Shown piece by piece: positions 1 through 5,761 of a stretch of DNA of 13,431 nt. The DNA comes from an uncultured Collinsella sp. (GTDB lineage: Bacteria; Actinomycetota; Coriobacteriia; Coriobacteriales; Coriobacteriaceae). Position numbers and translations under genes: made by a program. Below the pieces are notes generated by a model. That model saw only the letters and a list, made by a program, of their open reading frames with translations, was not told the origin of the DNA and searched no databases. The DNA lies in assembly GCA_937925715.1 (NCBI GenBank), contig CALAMG010000007.1, positions 1 through 13,431 of the forward strand. Reading direction: 5' to 3'. Positions within the stretch are counted from its first letter, which is position 1, and each line of letters begins with the position of its first letter.

Positions 1-28
1 TCAAGAGAAATCGCACGGAGTAGTGCAA

Positions 29-69
29 CAGCTTGGGAAGCCTGGGCCTTACCACTTGGCGACGCCCGC
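29..69 (-). tRNA. tRNA-Gly-like 5' half (remnant or split tRNA)
   Basis: Read on the minus strand this begins with a plausible acceptor strand (GCGGGCG), then a good D-arm (GCC, AAGTGGTAA, GGC) and an anticodon-like loop TTCCCAA that would read as CCC, glycine. The anticodon stem pairs only with a bulged G. The sequence beyond (28 to 1) contains no T-loop of the TTCRA type and no acceptor complement CGCCCGC. It is therefore a 5' half whose 3' part is missing or replaced, as at a recombination junction in a tRNA gene. A minus-strand TATAAT at 101-106 could be its -10 box, but I see no matching -35. A tyrosine recombinase gene starts about 80 bases away, which fits a tRNA attachment site. The identity is tentative. 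Confidence 0.4.
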
Positions 70-85
70 AATTCATTCGCTGACT

Positions 86-130
86 AAACGCAGCGCTTGA
101 ATTATAACGCATCCCAAGCAAAACGCAGCG
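86..130. repeat. Short direct repeats beside the integrase (possible att arm sites)
   Basis: The 10-mer AAACGCAGCG occurs at 86-95 and again at 121-130. Between the copies, GCTTG (95-99) and CAAGC (115-119) form an inverted repeat. The whole lies in the roughly 80-base gap between the tRNA-like half and the integrase stop codon. Integrases and excisionases commonly bind short repeats beside the crossover site, so this is a reasonable candidate for such sites. No experimental or comparative support is available from the window. Confidence 0.3.
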
Positions 131-149
131 GAATACAAAAGTTCCAAAA

Positions 150-1532
150 CTATGCGGCCTGCGGCAGCGATTCGAGCCGTGAGACGTACCTGTTGGATAG
201 CTCCCTGCTTGTCGAGGGGATGTAGCCCACATAGAGGTCGAGCGTATAGGACGGCGACGCGTGTCCGAGGATGACGGAGATGGTCTTGATGTTCTCGCCG
301 CGAGCGAGGTTGATGGTGGCGAACGTATGCCGCAGCGCGTAGGGGCGCACGCCCTCGAACCCCACCTTCTCCACGAACCTTTGCCACTGCTTCTTGAGCA
401 CGTTGTAGGTGAGGGGCTTGTCAAGTTCTCCCACGAGAGGCGTGCTTGGGCCGGGCCTGATGCCCATGGCGCGCAGGCGTCTGCTCTTCTCCTCTATCCA
501 TCTGCCTATCTCGCGGGAGGTGTAATCGTCGATAGGAACCGTGCGGTACGACGAATCGGACTTCGTATACTCAACGATTTCCGCCGTCCCGTGTTCGAGC
601 GACCCGGTGATTCTCGCCGAAGGGACGCCGCCGACGTTGACGCCGCCCATCTTCAAAGCGAGTGCTTCCTCGGGGCGCATCCCGCTGGAGAAAAGGGCGA
701 GGCACGCCACCTTGAAAGGCGACAGGGGAAGCGCCTTCACTTCGTGGAGGAACCGCGCCGCATCCTCCTCCATGAGAGGGTCGATGAGCGGGCGGCTCTT
801 CTTGAAGTTCTTGGAGAGGAAGCGCGCCTTCGCCACGTTCTTCTGCACGAGCTCCCTATCCAGCGCGTCGTTGAGGATCTCGCGGCAGAATTTGAGGATT
901 TTGTGCTGCATATCGGGCCCGGCAACGCGCGGGGAGCCGAGCGGCTTCTTCTTCCGTCGATTCCCCTCGCGCACCGCCTGCTCGCGTTTCCTTTTCCATT
1001 CCTCCACGCGCTCGTTTGCCCACCGCCGCGAAATCTCGGGCACCTGAAGCAGGCATCGCTCCACGTCCATCGCCGTCAAATCGCGAAGGGGGATAAGCCC
1101 TATTACCTCACGCAGGTACTCGGCGTATCGCCGCTCGTTGGCTAGGGTTTGCCTTCCTATGGCCCCATTGCTGCGGAGCGCAATGTAACGCTCAACGTAC
1201 TCTCCGAAAGGCGTTGCGGGACTCAGCGGTGAAACGTCTTGCGCCCCAATGCCCACCCCCGTCGTCCTATCTTCAAGCATTCTGTTGGCATCTTCCTCGA
1301 ACTCGGCGATGCGCGCCCTGAGTTCTTCGCGCTTGTTGCGGGCGAACACCGTCCGCGACAGCTTCTTGCGCCCCATGACCCCCTGGAACTCGGCGGGCAC
1401 CCTGATGCGCAGTTCGTAGGCGGTCGCTTTCGGGTCGTCGCGCTTCCTGCGGGGAAGCCCCTTCGCCTTCCTCGCCTCATCGAGATCCACGGGCTTGTCG
1501 CATTTGAGCGTCTTCGTCATTCTCTCCTCCAT
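150..1532 (-). CDS. Tyrosine recombinase / integrase
   Basis: A 460-residue phage-type tyrosine recombinase that would catalyse site-specific integration and excision of the element. Visible parts are an N-terminal arm-binding region rich in basic residues, a SAM-like core-binding domain (about 105-235) and a C-terminal catalytic domain. Catalytic residues are Arg286 in SGMRPEEAL, a likely beta-strand Lys in YTKSDSSYR, Arg401 in YALRHTFAT, the LGHAS histidine, and the nucleophile Tyr434 in LDLYVGY. The usual His of the HxxR box is Tyr398 here, a substitution that also occurs in other integrases. The start at 1532 lies inside the end of the excisionase gene (56-base overlap); an in-frame ATG at 1520 (MTKTL) is an alternative. 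It is the last gene of the toxin-xis-int set and points at the tRNA-like half. Confidence 0.93.
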   Translation of the reverse strand: MEERMTKTLKCDKPVDLDEARKAKGLPRRKRDDPKATAYELRIRVPAEFQGVMGRKKLSRTVFARNKREELRARIAEFEEDANRMLEDRTTGVGIGAQDVSPLSPATPFGEYVERYIALRSNGAIGRQTLANERRYAEYLREVIGLIPLRDLTAMDVERCLLQVPEISRRWANERVEEWKRKREQAVREGNRRKKKPLGSPRVAGPDMQHKILKFCREILNDALDRELVQKNVAKARFLSKNFKKSRPLIDPLMEEDAARFLHEVKALPLSPFKVACLALFSSGMRPEEALALKMGGVNVGGVPSARITGSLEHGTAEIVEYTKSDSSYRTVPIDDYTSREIGRWIEEKSRRLRAMGIRPGPSTPLVGELDKPLTYNVLKKQWQRFVEKVGFEGVRPYALRHTFATINLARGENIKTISVILGHASPSYTLDLYVGYIPSTSRELSNRYVSRLESLPQAA

Positions 1533-1863
1533 CTTCGCGCCTGTTCAGATAGCGTAGGAGGCAGAGCTTGGGAACCAGCCACTTCGACCCGAACTTGACC
1601 CCGCGCATCTCGCCCGCCGCCAACAGCTTCCTCACGCCCTGCGACGTGAGGCCCGTGAACTCGGCTATCTGGCAGGGGGTCATCATGTAGGGGTACGGTT
1701 CGAGCGCGGGCAGGAACAGCCCGCCAGGGTCGGCCCCGCAAAGCGCCTCGTCGTCAAACGCCGCCTCCGCGCGACGCTCATAATGAGCCATTTCGGCAGA
1801 GCGCGAAACGATGCGATTTTCCGCATCGCATGCTTGACAAGGGACGAAAGGCCGCGCGGTCAT
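1477..1863 (-). CDS. Excisionase-like helix-turn-helix protein
   Basis: This encodes 128 residues. The C-terminal half (about 61-107) is a MerR/excisionase-type winged HTH: MTPCQIAEFTGLTSQGVRKLL, then the wing FGSKWLVPKL and LLRYL. Such proteins bind attachment-site DNA and bias a partner tyrosine recombinase towards excision; some repress their own operon. The N-terminal half (1-60) is not recognised and holds a CQAC cysteine pair. The ATG at 1863 overlaps the stop of the toxin gene as ATGA, and the 3' end overlaps the integrase start, so the three genes look translationally coupled. A shorter form starting at Met60/61 would be the bare HTH, but I see no ribosome binding site there. The role is inferred from fold and position. 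Confidence 0.78.
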   Translation of the reverse strand: MTARPFVPCQACDAENRIVSRSAEMAHYERRAEAAFDDEALCGADPGGLFLPALEPYPYMMTPCQIAEFTGLTSQGVRKLLAAGEMRGVKFGSKWLVPKLCLLRYLNRREDGGENDEDAQMRQARGSR

Positions 1864-2372
1864 CTCCTCACGACCTTGTAGTCGTAGCCCGTGCGGGTAT
1901 TGCAGATGGTGCAGGGCTCGCGTTGCTCCTGCTCGAAGTCCGCGCGCCACACCAGGTAGTCGTCCGAGTCGCAGAACGTCTGATGGCACTTCCTGCACAG
2001 CGTGAGCAGCATGAAGTCGTCTCCCGGCCCTTTGAGCCCCAGGCTCACGGCGAGTGCAGCGTCCACAAGCCTCATCTGCTCGGCGCCGATGTGCCCCGCC
2101 CTCCCGCGCAGGCGCAGCTTGTCGATGGTGCGCAGCTGCTCCAGGAGGGCGACCGAGCCCTCCCTGAGCCCGGCCGACGCGGGCACGGGTACGTGCACGG
2201 GGAGGTTCGCCTTGGGCTTGCCGGTTATGGCGGCGACGATGATAGTTTTGCTGCGCCTGTTGCCCGCATCGTTTTGCACGACGAGGACGGGACGCGTGCC
2301 TCCCTGCTCGCATCCCAGAACGGGGTCGAGGAAAGCGAAAAACACATCGCCCCTGCGCGGATGGTCGTCCAT
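1860..2372 (-). CDS. PemK/MazF-family toxin with C-terminal Cys4 (zinc-ribbon-like) domain
   Basis: This encodes 170 residues. Residues 1 to about 110 carry the MazF/PemK fold of mRNA-cleaving toxins: RRGDVFFAFLDP, the basic-loop segment EQGGTRPVLVVQND, TIIVAAITGK, and the last conserved strand LLEQLRTIDKLRL. The Arg and Thr positions used for catalysis in MazF appear to be kept. The remaining 60 or so residues are an extra domain with CRKC and CTIC pairs about 30 residues apart, likely binding zinc. Similar sequences occur as small stand-alone proteins in Firmicutes mobile elements (from memory). The open frame extends up to 2564, but the ATG at 2372 is chosen because an ideal AGGAGGT lies just before it and MazF homology begins there. 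No antitoxin gene is visible. The stop overlaps the excisionase start by ATGA. Confidence 0.88.
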   Translation of the reverse strand: MDDHPRRGDVFFAFLDPVLGCEQGGTRPVLVVQNDAGNRRSKTIIVAAITGKPKANLPVHVPVPASAGLREGSVALLEQLRTIDKLRLRGRAGHIGAEQMRLVDAALAVSLGLKGPGDDFMLLTLCRKCHQTFCDSDDYLVWRADFEQEQREPCTICNTRTGYDYKVVRR

Positions 2373-2614
2373 GAGGCACCTCCTTCGTTTCAATATGTAA
2401 CTGCGGCCGAGAGTCGGGGTCGTCCGACCCGCGGCCGCCTGAAACGCCGCTTCCGCGGCTCCCGCTCGCCCACGAGGCCCCTCATGGCGTGGCGCGCTCT
2501 TGACCTTGCAAGGGCGGGCGGGTATGGGGCTGTCAAGGTTCCATCGAGGGATTTCCTCCCTCATAGAGACGGACAGCTAGGTGGGCGAAACGGAACCCCG
2601 CACGGAGAAAAACA
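2373..2614. other. Intergenic region upstream of the toxin gene, with a small hairpin
   Basis: About 240 bases between the sigma-like gene and the toxin start, very GC rich in its left half. It holds a 6-bp perfect hairpin, GAGGGA/TCCCTC (2546-2562), and the AGGAGGT ribosome binding site of the toxin gene. The promoter of the toxin-xis-int set is expected here or further upstream, but I found no clear -35/-10 pair. There is no antitoxin-like ORF. Confidence 0.45.
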
Positions 2615-3067
2615 CTAGAAACCGGAAGAGAGAATCTCTTTCAGGTTCTCTCGCGCAAGACTGATGCTGCGTCTCACTGCGCGATCGGAGCACCTCTCTA
2701 CTTCGGCTATCTTCGCCGTGGGCATACCAAGCAAGTGCCTCATCAGAAAACGCCTGCGTTGTGCGGCGGGTATCTGCTGGAACGCTTGAAACAGCGCTTC
2801 GGATTCCAGCTTCTCCATAAAGATTAACTCTGGGTCTTTTTCGGGATTGTTGGGGGCAAGAGAGGCTTCGTCCATCGACGCCAAGTGTAGTGAGTGTCTT
2901 GTCTCGCGGCGCTCCGTTCGCCAGAACTCACGCTGAAGTTCCTCTATGCCCTCGAATACTTGCCTGGGCAGATTTATCTCGGTTCGTTTGCCGTCAGGCG
3001 TCCTCACCACAATGCGATATTGGGCTTGGGAGTCGTCAATGTTCCTGCTTTCGTAAAATCGGGCCAT
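2615..3067 (-). CDS. Sigma-70 region-4-like regulator of mobile-element type
   Basis: This encodes 150 residues. The N-terminal part (about 15-50) has the pattern YRIVVRTPDGKRTEINLP followed by a helical segment. The C-terminal part (about 92-147) resembles sigma factor region 4: FQQIPAAQRRRFLMRHLLGM, then a helix-turn-helix AKIAEVERCSDRAVRRSISLAREN. Proteins of this layout are common in integrative elements of Firmicutes and Coriobacteria and lack sigma region 2, so they are more likely DNA-binding regulators or sigma-like activators than full sigma factors. The ATG at 3067 is preceded by GGAG at good spacing. The gene lies between a strong terminator (upstream side) and the toxin operon, so it must have its own promoter in the short stretch 3068-3115 or depend on read-through. 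Confidence 0.85.
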   Translation of the reverse strand: MARFYESRNIDDSQAQYRIVVRTPDGKRTEINLPRQVFEGIEELQREFWRTERRETRHSLHLASMDEASLAPNNPEKDPELIFMEKLESEALFQAFQQIPAAQRRRFLMRHLLGMPTAKIAEVERCSDRAVRRSISLARENLKEILSSGF

Positions 3068-3114
3068 ATATTGCTCCTTCGGTTCAGACCCGCAGGAGCA
3101 ACCGGCCGAAAGCG

Positions 3115-3152
3115 CAAAAAAGGACGGGCAGGACGTTTGGCTCCTGTCCGTC
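3115..3152 (-). terminator. Rho-independent terminator (leftward)
   Basis: On the minus strand an 11-bp stem (3142-3152 with 3123-3133, one G-U pair) with an 8-base loop is followed by TTTTTT (3121-3116). It sits just downstream of the small 49-codon gene and would end a leftward transcript before the sigma-like gene. Confidence 0.85.
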
Positions 3153-3193
3153 TGGCGGATCGGCGGGTATTTATTTACATCCTCAAGGATGTG

Positions 3194-3343
3194 CTACGTT
3201 TTGGGCAAATTCGTTATGCGCATAGTCCCATTGCTCTCGAACGTAAGCACGGTAAGCTGGCCCTTGCGTACTATTTCTACGCGACGCAGCTTTCTATCTG
3301 CCCGACAGACGAGCTTGCCGAGCGCATTCCTTACGTCTTGCAT
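3194..3343 (-). CDS. Small basic protein of unknown function
   Basis: This encodes 49 residues (MQDVRNALGKLVCRAD...), basic, with a predicted beta-rich second half (RRVEIVRKGQ, VLTFESNGTMRI). I do not recognise a named family. The open frame reaches 3388, but the start at 3343 is chosen because the sequence AGGAGGT lies 6 bases upstream. It is followed at once by a strong terminator, so it is probably a real, separately terminated gene. It lies in the same orientation as the mobile-element genes and likely belongs to the element. Confidence 0.55.
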   Translation of the reverse strand: MQDVRNALGKLVCRADRKLRRVEIVRKGQLTVLTFESNGTMRITNLPKT

Positions 3344-3373
3344 ACAGCCACCTCCTCTCTGGCGGAGCATGAT

Positions 3374-3385
3374 GTCATATTTGAC
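3374..3385. promoter_or_regulatory. Small palindrome upstream of the 49-codon gene
   Basis: GTCATATTTGAC has four-base perfect arms (GTCA/TGAC). It sits about 31 bases upstream of the small gene's start, and a minus-strand TTGACT lies about 25 bases further upstream. It could be an operator or part of the promoter. Support is weak. Confidence 0.25.
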
Positions 3386-3388
3386 CAC

Positions 3389-3889
3389 ATAGCGTTCCGA
3401 CTTGAAAAGTCAAAATTCTGTCTGGTTCGACAATGGTACTCCGCAGACTGTCGATTTTGGGGTGCTCTACGAGACGGATGGATAATGCATCGTCGCCGCT
3501 AAACTGACGGAAGATTCTCGCTCGGTCTATCGGTTCGCAAGTGTTTAGGGTTGTTGCGGGAGATTTTGCTTACGCCACAACAACCCCTTGGGCGTCATGC
3601 TGCAGCACAATGCATAAATATCCATTTTTTGTCTTAAAGGTTGTTGGAGCGATTCTGCTACTTTTCGGTCTTTGGCATGAAGCTGGAACGGAATATCGAG
3701 CGGGAGTTTAACTCGATATCCTTTTCGACAAGCTTTAACAAGAAAGAAATGAATTACATTATGATGCAAAGAGCCAAGCGATAGTCCTGATGAACGAAGT
3801 ACAAAGCGCGACTTTAGTCTGAGGGTGAAATCTGCGACTTGCGCTAAACCGCGAATGTCGACAGTTATAATACGGAGTGACGTATCGAA
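3389..3889. other. 500-base stretch without a convincing gene
   Basis: Codon use and gene signals fade here. It contains a 9-bp inverted repeat GGGTTGTTG (3548-3556) / CAACAACCC (3578-3586), a third GGTTGTTG at 3639-3646, and an 8-bp hairpin ATATCGAG/CTCGATAT (3693-3719). A minus-strand frame stays open from about 3891 to 3545 with no good start codon, no ribosome binding site and no family resemblance that I can name. This stretch separates the integrase module from the metallophore genes. No poly-T tract follows either hairpin, so neither is called a terminator. Confidence 0.5.
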
Positions 3890-4609
3890 TTAAGATTCCG
3901 TCAAAGAGCCTGCTGTTGTCGTTATGAGGAGATTGAAAAATGGCACAAATGCCCATTGTCCGTTGCAGGAATATGATCTTTTTGATTTAAGCAGTTGGGC
4001 ATGATAGCGCCCAACAACCAGTTCTTTGGGTTGGTTGTTGGGACGATGTGAATCCAGATAAAACATGATCTCGCAATCAGTAAAATCGAGCCACTTCCCA
4101 TACGTTGGAAACCATGCCTTGTAGACAGATTCTTTCGCGCTGAAAGTCAGCCTATCCCAAGATATATTTGGCTGACTGCAGGTAAGCTCACCCATCTGTT
4201 TTATCTCCTTCTTGCTCATTATCAAACTGTATATCTCTGATTCAATGGGGTTATTCGGCTCGGCGTCAATCCCGATAGTTCGAAATCGGTAATCTGAGGT
4301 GACTGCGGCAGCGGCATATCCTCTGCAGTGCGTAATGCTCCCGCATATGTTTTTGGGCCAAATCGGTTCTCGGTTGGTACCGATGAGGATAGGAGGGTCA
4401 TTGAAGCCCAGATGCGAGAGAGCGTTGCGAGCACATTTGCGCCCAACGGAAAACTCTTTCAAGCGTTTAGAGGAAAAACTTCGTGAGACTTCCTTTTCTT
4501 CCCCAATAAGAGGAAAACTGTAAAAAGGTCCCAGATATTCCGAGGAAAACACTTCCTCCGGTAGTAAGGAGGCCAAAAAACCAGAGTTGAATCTAGGAAA
4601 GCTAATCAC
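3890..4609 (-). CDS. 4'-phosphopantetheinyl transferase (EntD/Sfp type)
   Basis: This 239-residue enzyme transfers the phosphopantetheine arm of coenzyme A to the active-site serine of carrier proteins; in this context its target is the aryl carrier and peptidyl carrier domains of the NRPS. Family motifs seen are the basic and aromatic N-terminal half with GRKCARNAL, GSITHCRGYAAAAV (about 90-103), the Mg-binding TIGIDAEP with Asp115 and Glu117, and FSAKESVYKAWF (156-167) carrying the conserved K159/E160. Its length matches EntD. The start is GTG at 4609 with AAGGGG about 7 bases upstream; no in-frame ATG fits better. It is visibly lower in GC than the integrase and ABC genes. It follows the pseudogene block and is co-oriented with the transporter operon. 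Confidence 0.93.
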   Translation of the reverse strand: MISFPRFNSGFLASLLPEEVFSSEYLGPFYSFPLIGEEKEVSRSFSSKRLKEFSVGRKCARNALSHLGFNDPPILIGTNREPIWPKNICGSITHCRGYAAAAVTSDYRFRTIGIDAEPNNPIESEIYSLIMSKKEIKQMGELTCSQPNISWDRLTFSAKESVYKAWFPTYGKWLDFTDCEIMFYLDSHRPNNQPKELVVGRYHAQLLKSKRSYSCNGQWAFVPFFNLLITTTAGSLTES

Positions 4610-4650
4610 AGCGCTACCCCTTGCATGAACTATACGCCCTTGCGTGCATT

Positions 4651-4963
4651 TTAGAAGTTCCAGGAGTTCGTGTACTTGATCTGGTCTTTGGCGAGTTCGC
4701 CGATGGTGCTGCTGAGGGTTTCGGCTTCACGCGGGTCACGTCCTCGTCGATGGCAGTTGGAACGCCGTACGCCTTGTTCTCCAGTTCGCTCTTATGCTGG
4801 AATAGGCGCTCGATGGTCAGCGCTTGGTTCTCGAAGCTCATGTCCATGACCGAGGCTGGATGTCCCTCTGCGCACGATAGGTTCACGAGGCGCCCTGCGT
4901 CAGCACGATCGCCGTGCGGCCGTCGGTCAGCTCGATGTCTTTGATGTCGTGGTTTTTGGGCAT
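4651..4963 (-). pseudogene. ahcY: Adenosylhomocysteinase remnant (C-terminal part, two frameshifts, internal deletion)
   Basis: S-adenosylhomocysteine hydrolase recycles the by-product of SAM-dependent methylation; full enzymes exceed 400 residues. Here about 105 codons remain. Reading frame by frame gives MPKNHDIKDIELTDGRTAIVLTQG, then after a missing base NLSCAEGHPASVMDMSF...NQAL...AIDEDVTRVK, then after a second missing base ETLSSTIGELAKDQIKYTN...NF and a normal TAA at 4651-4653. The shifts lie near 4892 and 4725. The ATG at 4963 has GAAGGA before it and its first codons resemble a genuine AhcY N-terminus, so the gene may have lost its whole middle, including the catalytic and most NAD-binding parts. 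It cannot be functional. Confidence 0.85.
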
Positions 4964-5019
4964 GGTATCCTTCTTATGTTATCGACTGATTCTATGTCTG
5001 GTTTGGTATTAGTTAATCC

Positions 5020-5458
5020 TCAAGCAAATTCAGTAGAGAAATGTCGTTCGCCCGTATCGGACAGCAAAATGGCCTCTATCTTACCCTAACCAAGTTGCCG
5101 AGCAAGCCGACGTGTGGCAACCGCATTCGTACCGCTCGATACGCCGCAAAGCAAATCCTCCTCACGAGCAAGCGCGCGGGCCTCGTTGATAGCCTCTTCG
5201 TCGGAAACCGCGCAGATATGTCATAGATTCCCCGATCAAGGATATCGGGAATAAACCCATCGCTGGTATCCATCTATAGATGCGTACTGACGCTACCACC
5301 CGAAAGATTGCTGCGTTCTCCGGCTCGACGGCTCAAATGCATACATCGGAAAAGACGTTTGAGTACCTGTTCTATATCGAAAATAGTACCGCCCGTGCCA
5401 ATGTCCGAGTAGAACTATATATGGGCTCCTTTACGTCCTCTATGATCTCAAGTGCAGT
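5020..5458 (-). pseudogene. cysK: Cysteine synthase remnant (multiple frameshifts and stops)
   Basis: Minus-strand frames spell successive pieces of a PLP-dependent O-acetylserine sulfhydrylase: ALEIIEDVKEPIY, then IGTGGTIFDIEQVLK (the phosphate-binding GTGGT loop), AVEPENAAIFR, GGSVSTHL, SDGFIPDILDRGIYD, AVSDEEAINEARALAREE, LLCGVSSGTNAVATRRLA, and finally IEAILLSDTGERHFSTEFA with a terminal TGA at 5020-5022. At least three frame changes and internal TGA/TAG codons separate them. The N-terminal half with the PLP lysine is absent. The remnant begins exactly where the dtxR-like gene loses its C-terminus, which suggests a deletion that fused the two genes. Confidence 0.85.
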
Positions 5459-5756
5459 ATGTAATTTCAGTCGGAATGCCAAGGTTAGTAAGAACCTTGA
5501 AGAAGAAGCAATGGCGGTCGTAAACTCTTTCAGCGATTTTGCGTCCCCCATTTGAAAGGCGAACTAAACCTCGAGGCCTAAATTCAACATATCCTTCCGC
5601 GCTCAATGAGGACATAGCTTTTGATATGCTCGCCTTGGAAAAACCCATTCTACTGGCCATATCCACTTGCCTTACAAAACCACCAGAACGAGTTTCGAGA
5701 ATAAGCAGGTTTTCTAGATAGTCTTCCCTTGACTCACTCAAAGTCATCAGTTCCAC
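5448..5756 (-). CDS. DtxR/MntR-family metalloregulator, C-terminally truncated
   Basis: This encodes 102 residues from a GTG at 5756, or 99 from the ATG at 5747, which has GGGGTGG 5 bases upstream and may be the true start. Residues 8-80 are a clear DtxR winged helix: SREDYLENLL, VDMASRMGFSKASISKAMSSLSAEGYVEF, GGRKIAERVYDRH. Such proteins repress metal-uptake genes when Fe or Mn is bound. Asp12, Glu15 and His82 match three metal ligands of MntR, but the protein ends at LTNLGIPTEITYCT, before the region with the other ligands (the E-x-x-E-H box) and the rest of the dimerization domain. The usual length is 120-150 residues. It begins within 15 bases of the transporter stop, so it shares that transcript. 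It is either a pseudogene or a regulator without normal metal sensing. Confidence 0.75.
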   Translation of the reverse strand: MELMTLSESREDYLENLLILETRSGGFVRQVDMASRMGFSKASISKAMSSLSAEGYVEFRPRGLVRLSNGGRKIAERVYDRHCFFFKVLTNLGIPTEITYCT

Positions 5757-5761
5757 CCCAC

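Noticed and set aside
261..1145. Long plus-strand ORF of 294 codons opposite the integrase
   Set aside because: Shadow of the GC-rich integrase frame; the minus strand shows clear tyrosine recombinase motifs.
2373..2564. Possible 64-residue N-terminal extension of the toxin, or an antitoxin within it
   Set aside because: The translation is Arg/Ala/Pro-rich filler, and the AGGAGGT directly before 2372 sets the start; no antitoxin fold is visible.
1830..2618. Plus-strand ORF of 262 codons over the toxin region
   Set aside because: Antisense to a MazF-family gene with a perfect ribosome binding site; no protein-like features.
3693..3719. Hairpin ATATCGAG/CTCGATAT as a terminator for the phosphopantetheinyl transferase gene
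   Set aside because: Not followed by a T run on the minus strand and nearly 170 bases past the stop; listed only as structure.
3545..3891. Minus-strand frame open for about 115 codons, directly after the phosphopantetheinyl transferase gene
   Set aside because: No good start codon or ribosome binding site, unlike-coding composition, and no family I can name; probably chance.
5280..5555. Plus-strand ORF of 91 codons between the regulator and the dead genes
   Set aside because: Lies opposite recognisable cysK and dtxR sequence; no ribosome binding site or family match.
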